Assembly: GCA_964426675.1 (NCBI GenBank)
Contig: CAYRRM010000080.1
Span: 1 to 6,543 of the forward strand
Length of the DNA stretch: 6,543 bases
Direction: 5' to 3'
Source: DYMC01 sp035406705
GTDB taxonomy: Bacteria > Verrucomicrobiota > Lentisphaeria > Victivallales > GWF2-50-93
Within the stretch, counting starts at the first letter, position 1. Each line of letters opens with the position of its first letter. A model generated the notes under the pieces. The model was not told the DNA's origin, did no database searches, and saw only the letters and a list, made by a program, of their open reading frames with translations. Of the stretch, positions 6,433-6,543 are shown one piece after another. A program made the translations under genes and the position numbers.

Positions 6433-6543
6433 ATGGACTACTTCTTTATAGATATTGATGGGACAATAACTGATAATAATCCAGATAGAAAATATCCTGA
6501 CGAAAAGATTATATGGAGTAACCCTATTTTGGGAGTTATAAGA
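6433..6543 (+). CDS. HAD-superfamily hydrolase, N-terminal 37 residues only
   Basis: An ATG at 6433 opens a frame that runs to the window edge. The protein begins MDYFFIDIDGTITD. A hydrophobic strand leading into D-x-D-G-T (Asp7, Asp9, Gly10, Thr11) is motif I of haloacid-dehalogenase-superfamily phosphatases, in which the first Asp is the nucleophile and the second the acid/base. Only a GGA at 6423-6425 resembles a ribosome site, so the start is moderately sure; no in-frame upstream alternative looks better. It follows the large barrel gene by 65 bases on the same strand and may dephosphorylate a sugar phosphate from the same pathway, which is inference. Motifs II-IV lie outside the window. 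Its two arginine codons are both AGA. Confidence 0.72.
   Translation, partial: MDYFFIDIDGTITDNNPDRKYPDEKIIWSNPILGVIR

Overview
The window is a run of same-strand genes from an AT-rich bacterial genome. It holds a 5'-truncated gene (bases 2-1363), three complete genes (1369-2124, 2250-4373, 4370-6367) and the first 37 codons of a fifth (6433 to the window end). Gaps are tiny except for 125 bases at 2125-2249. Three of the proteins look like (beta/alpha)8-barrel, glycoside-hydrolase-like enzymes and the fourth (1369-2124) is a probable bare barrel, so this is best read as part of a carbohydrate-utilisation locus. The last gene starts like a HAD-superfamily hydrolase. There are no RNA genes, mobile elements, CRISPR arrays or convincing terminators.

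The organism cannot be named from this sequence. Relatives of these proteins, large barrel proteins annotated as hypothetical or beta-galactosidase-like, are in my recollection common in the Planctomycetes-Verrucomicrobia-Lentisphaerae-Omnitrophota area and related uncultured lineages. Shine-Dalgarno sites and ATGA overlaps indicate ordinary bacterial operon organisation. This assignment is inference.

Layout: (1) 2-1363 ends a CBM9-like domain and carries a barrel with an A-D-E-P motif and a small C-terminal beta domain. (2) 1369-2124 is a bare barrel of about 251 residues. (3) 2125-2249 is a spacer with a small palindrome, a hairpin and a possible short leader ORF whose stop overlaps the next start. 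(4) 2250-4373 is a GH42-like (clan GH-A) protein with candidate catalytic Glu178 and Glu351. (5) 4370-6367 overlaps it by four bases and is a second large barrel plus glutamine-amidotransferase-like plus beta-domain protein. (6) 6433-6543 begins a DxDGT-motif HAD protein.

Genes 1 and 2 use only AGA/AGG for arginine, whereas genes 3 and 4 use many CGN codons. The spacer at 2125-2249 therefore looks like a seam between two modules of different history. None of the three complete proteins has a visible signal peptide, so they probably act in the cytoplasm on imported oligosaccharides or glycosides. The substrate cannot be deduced.
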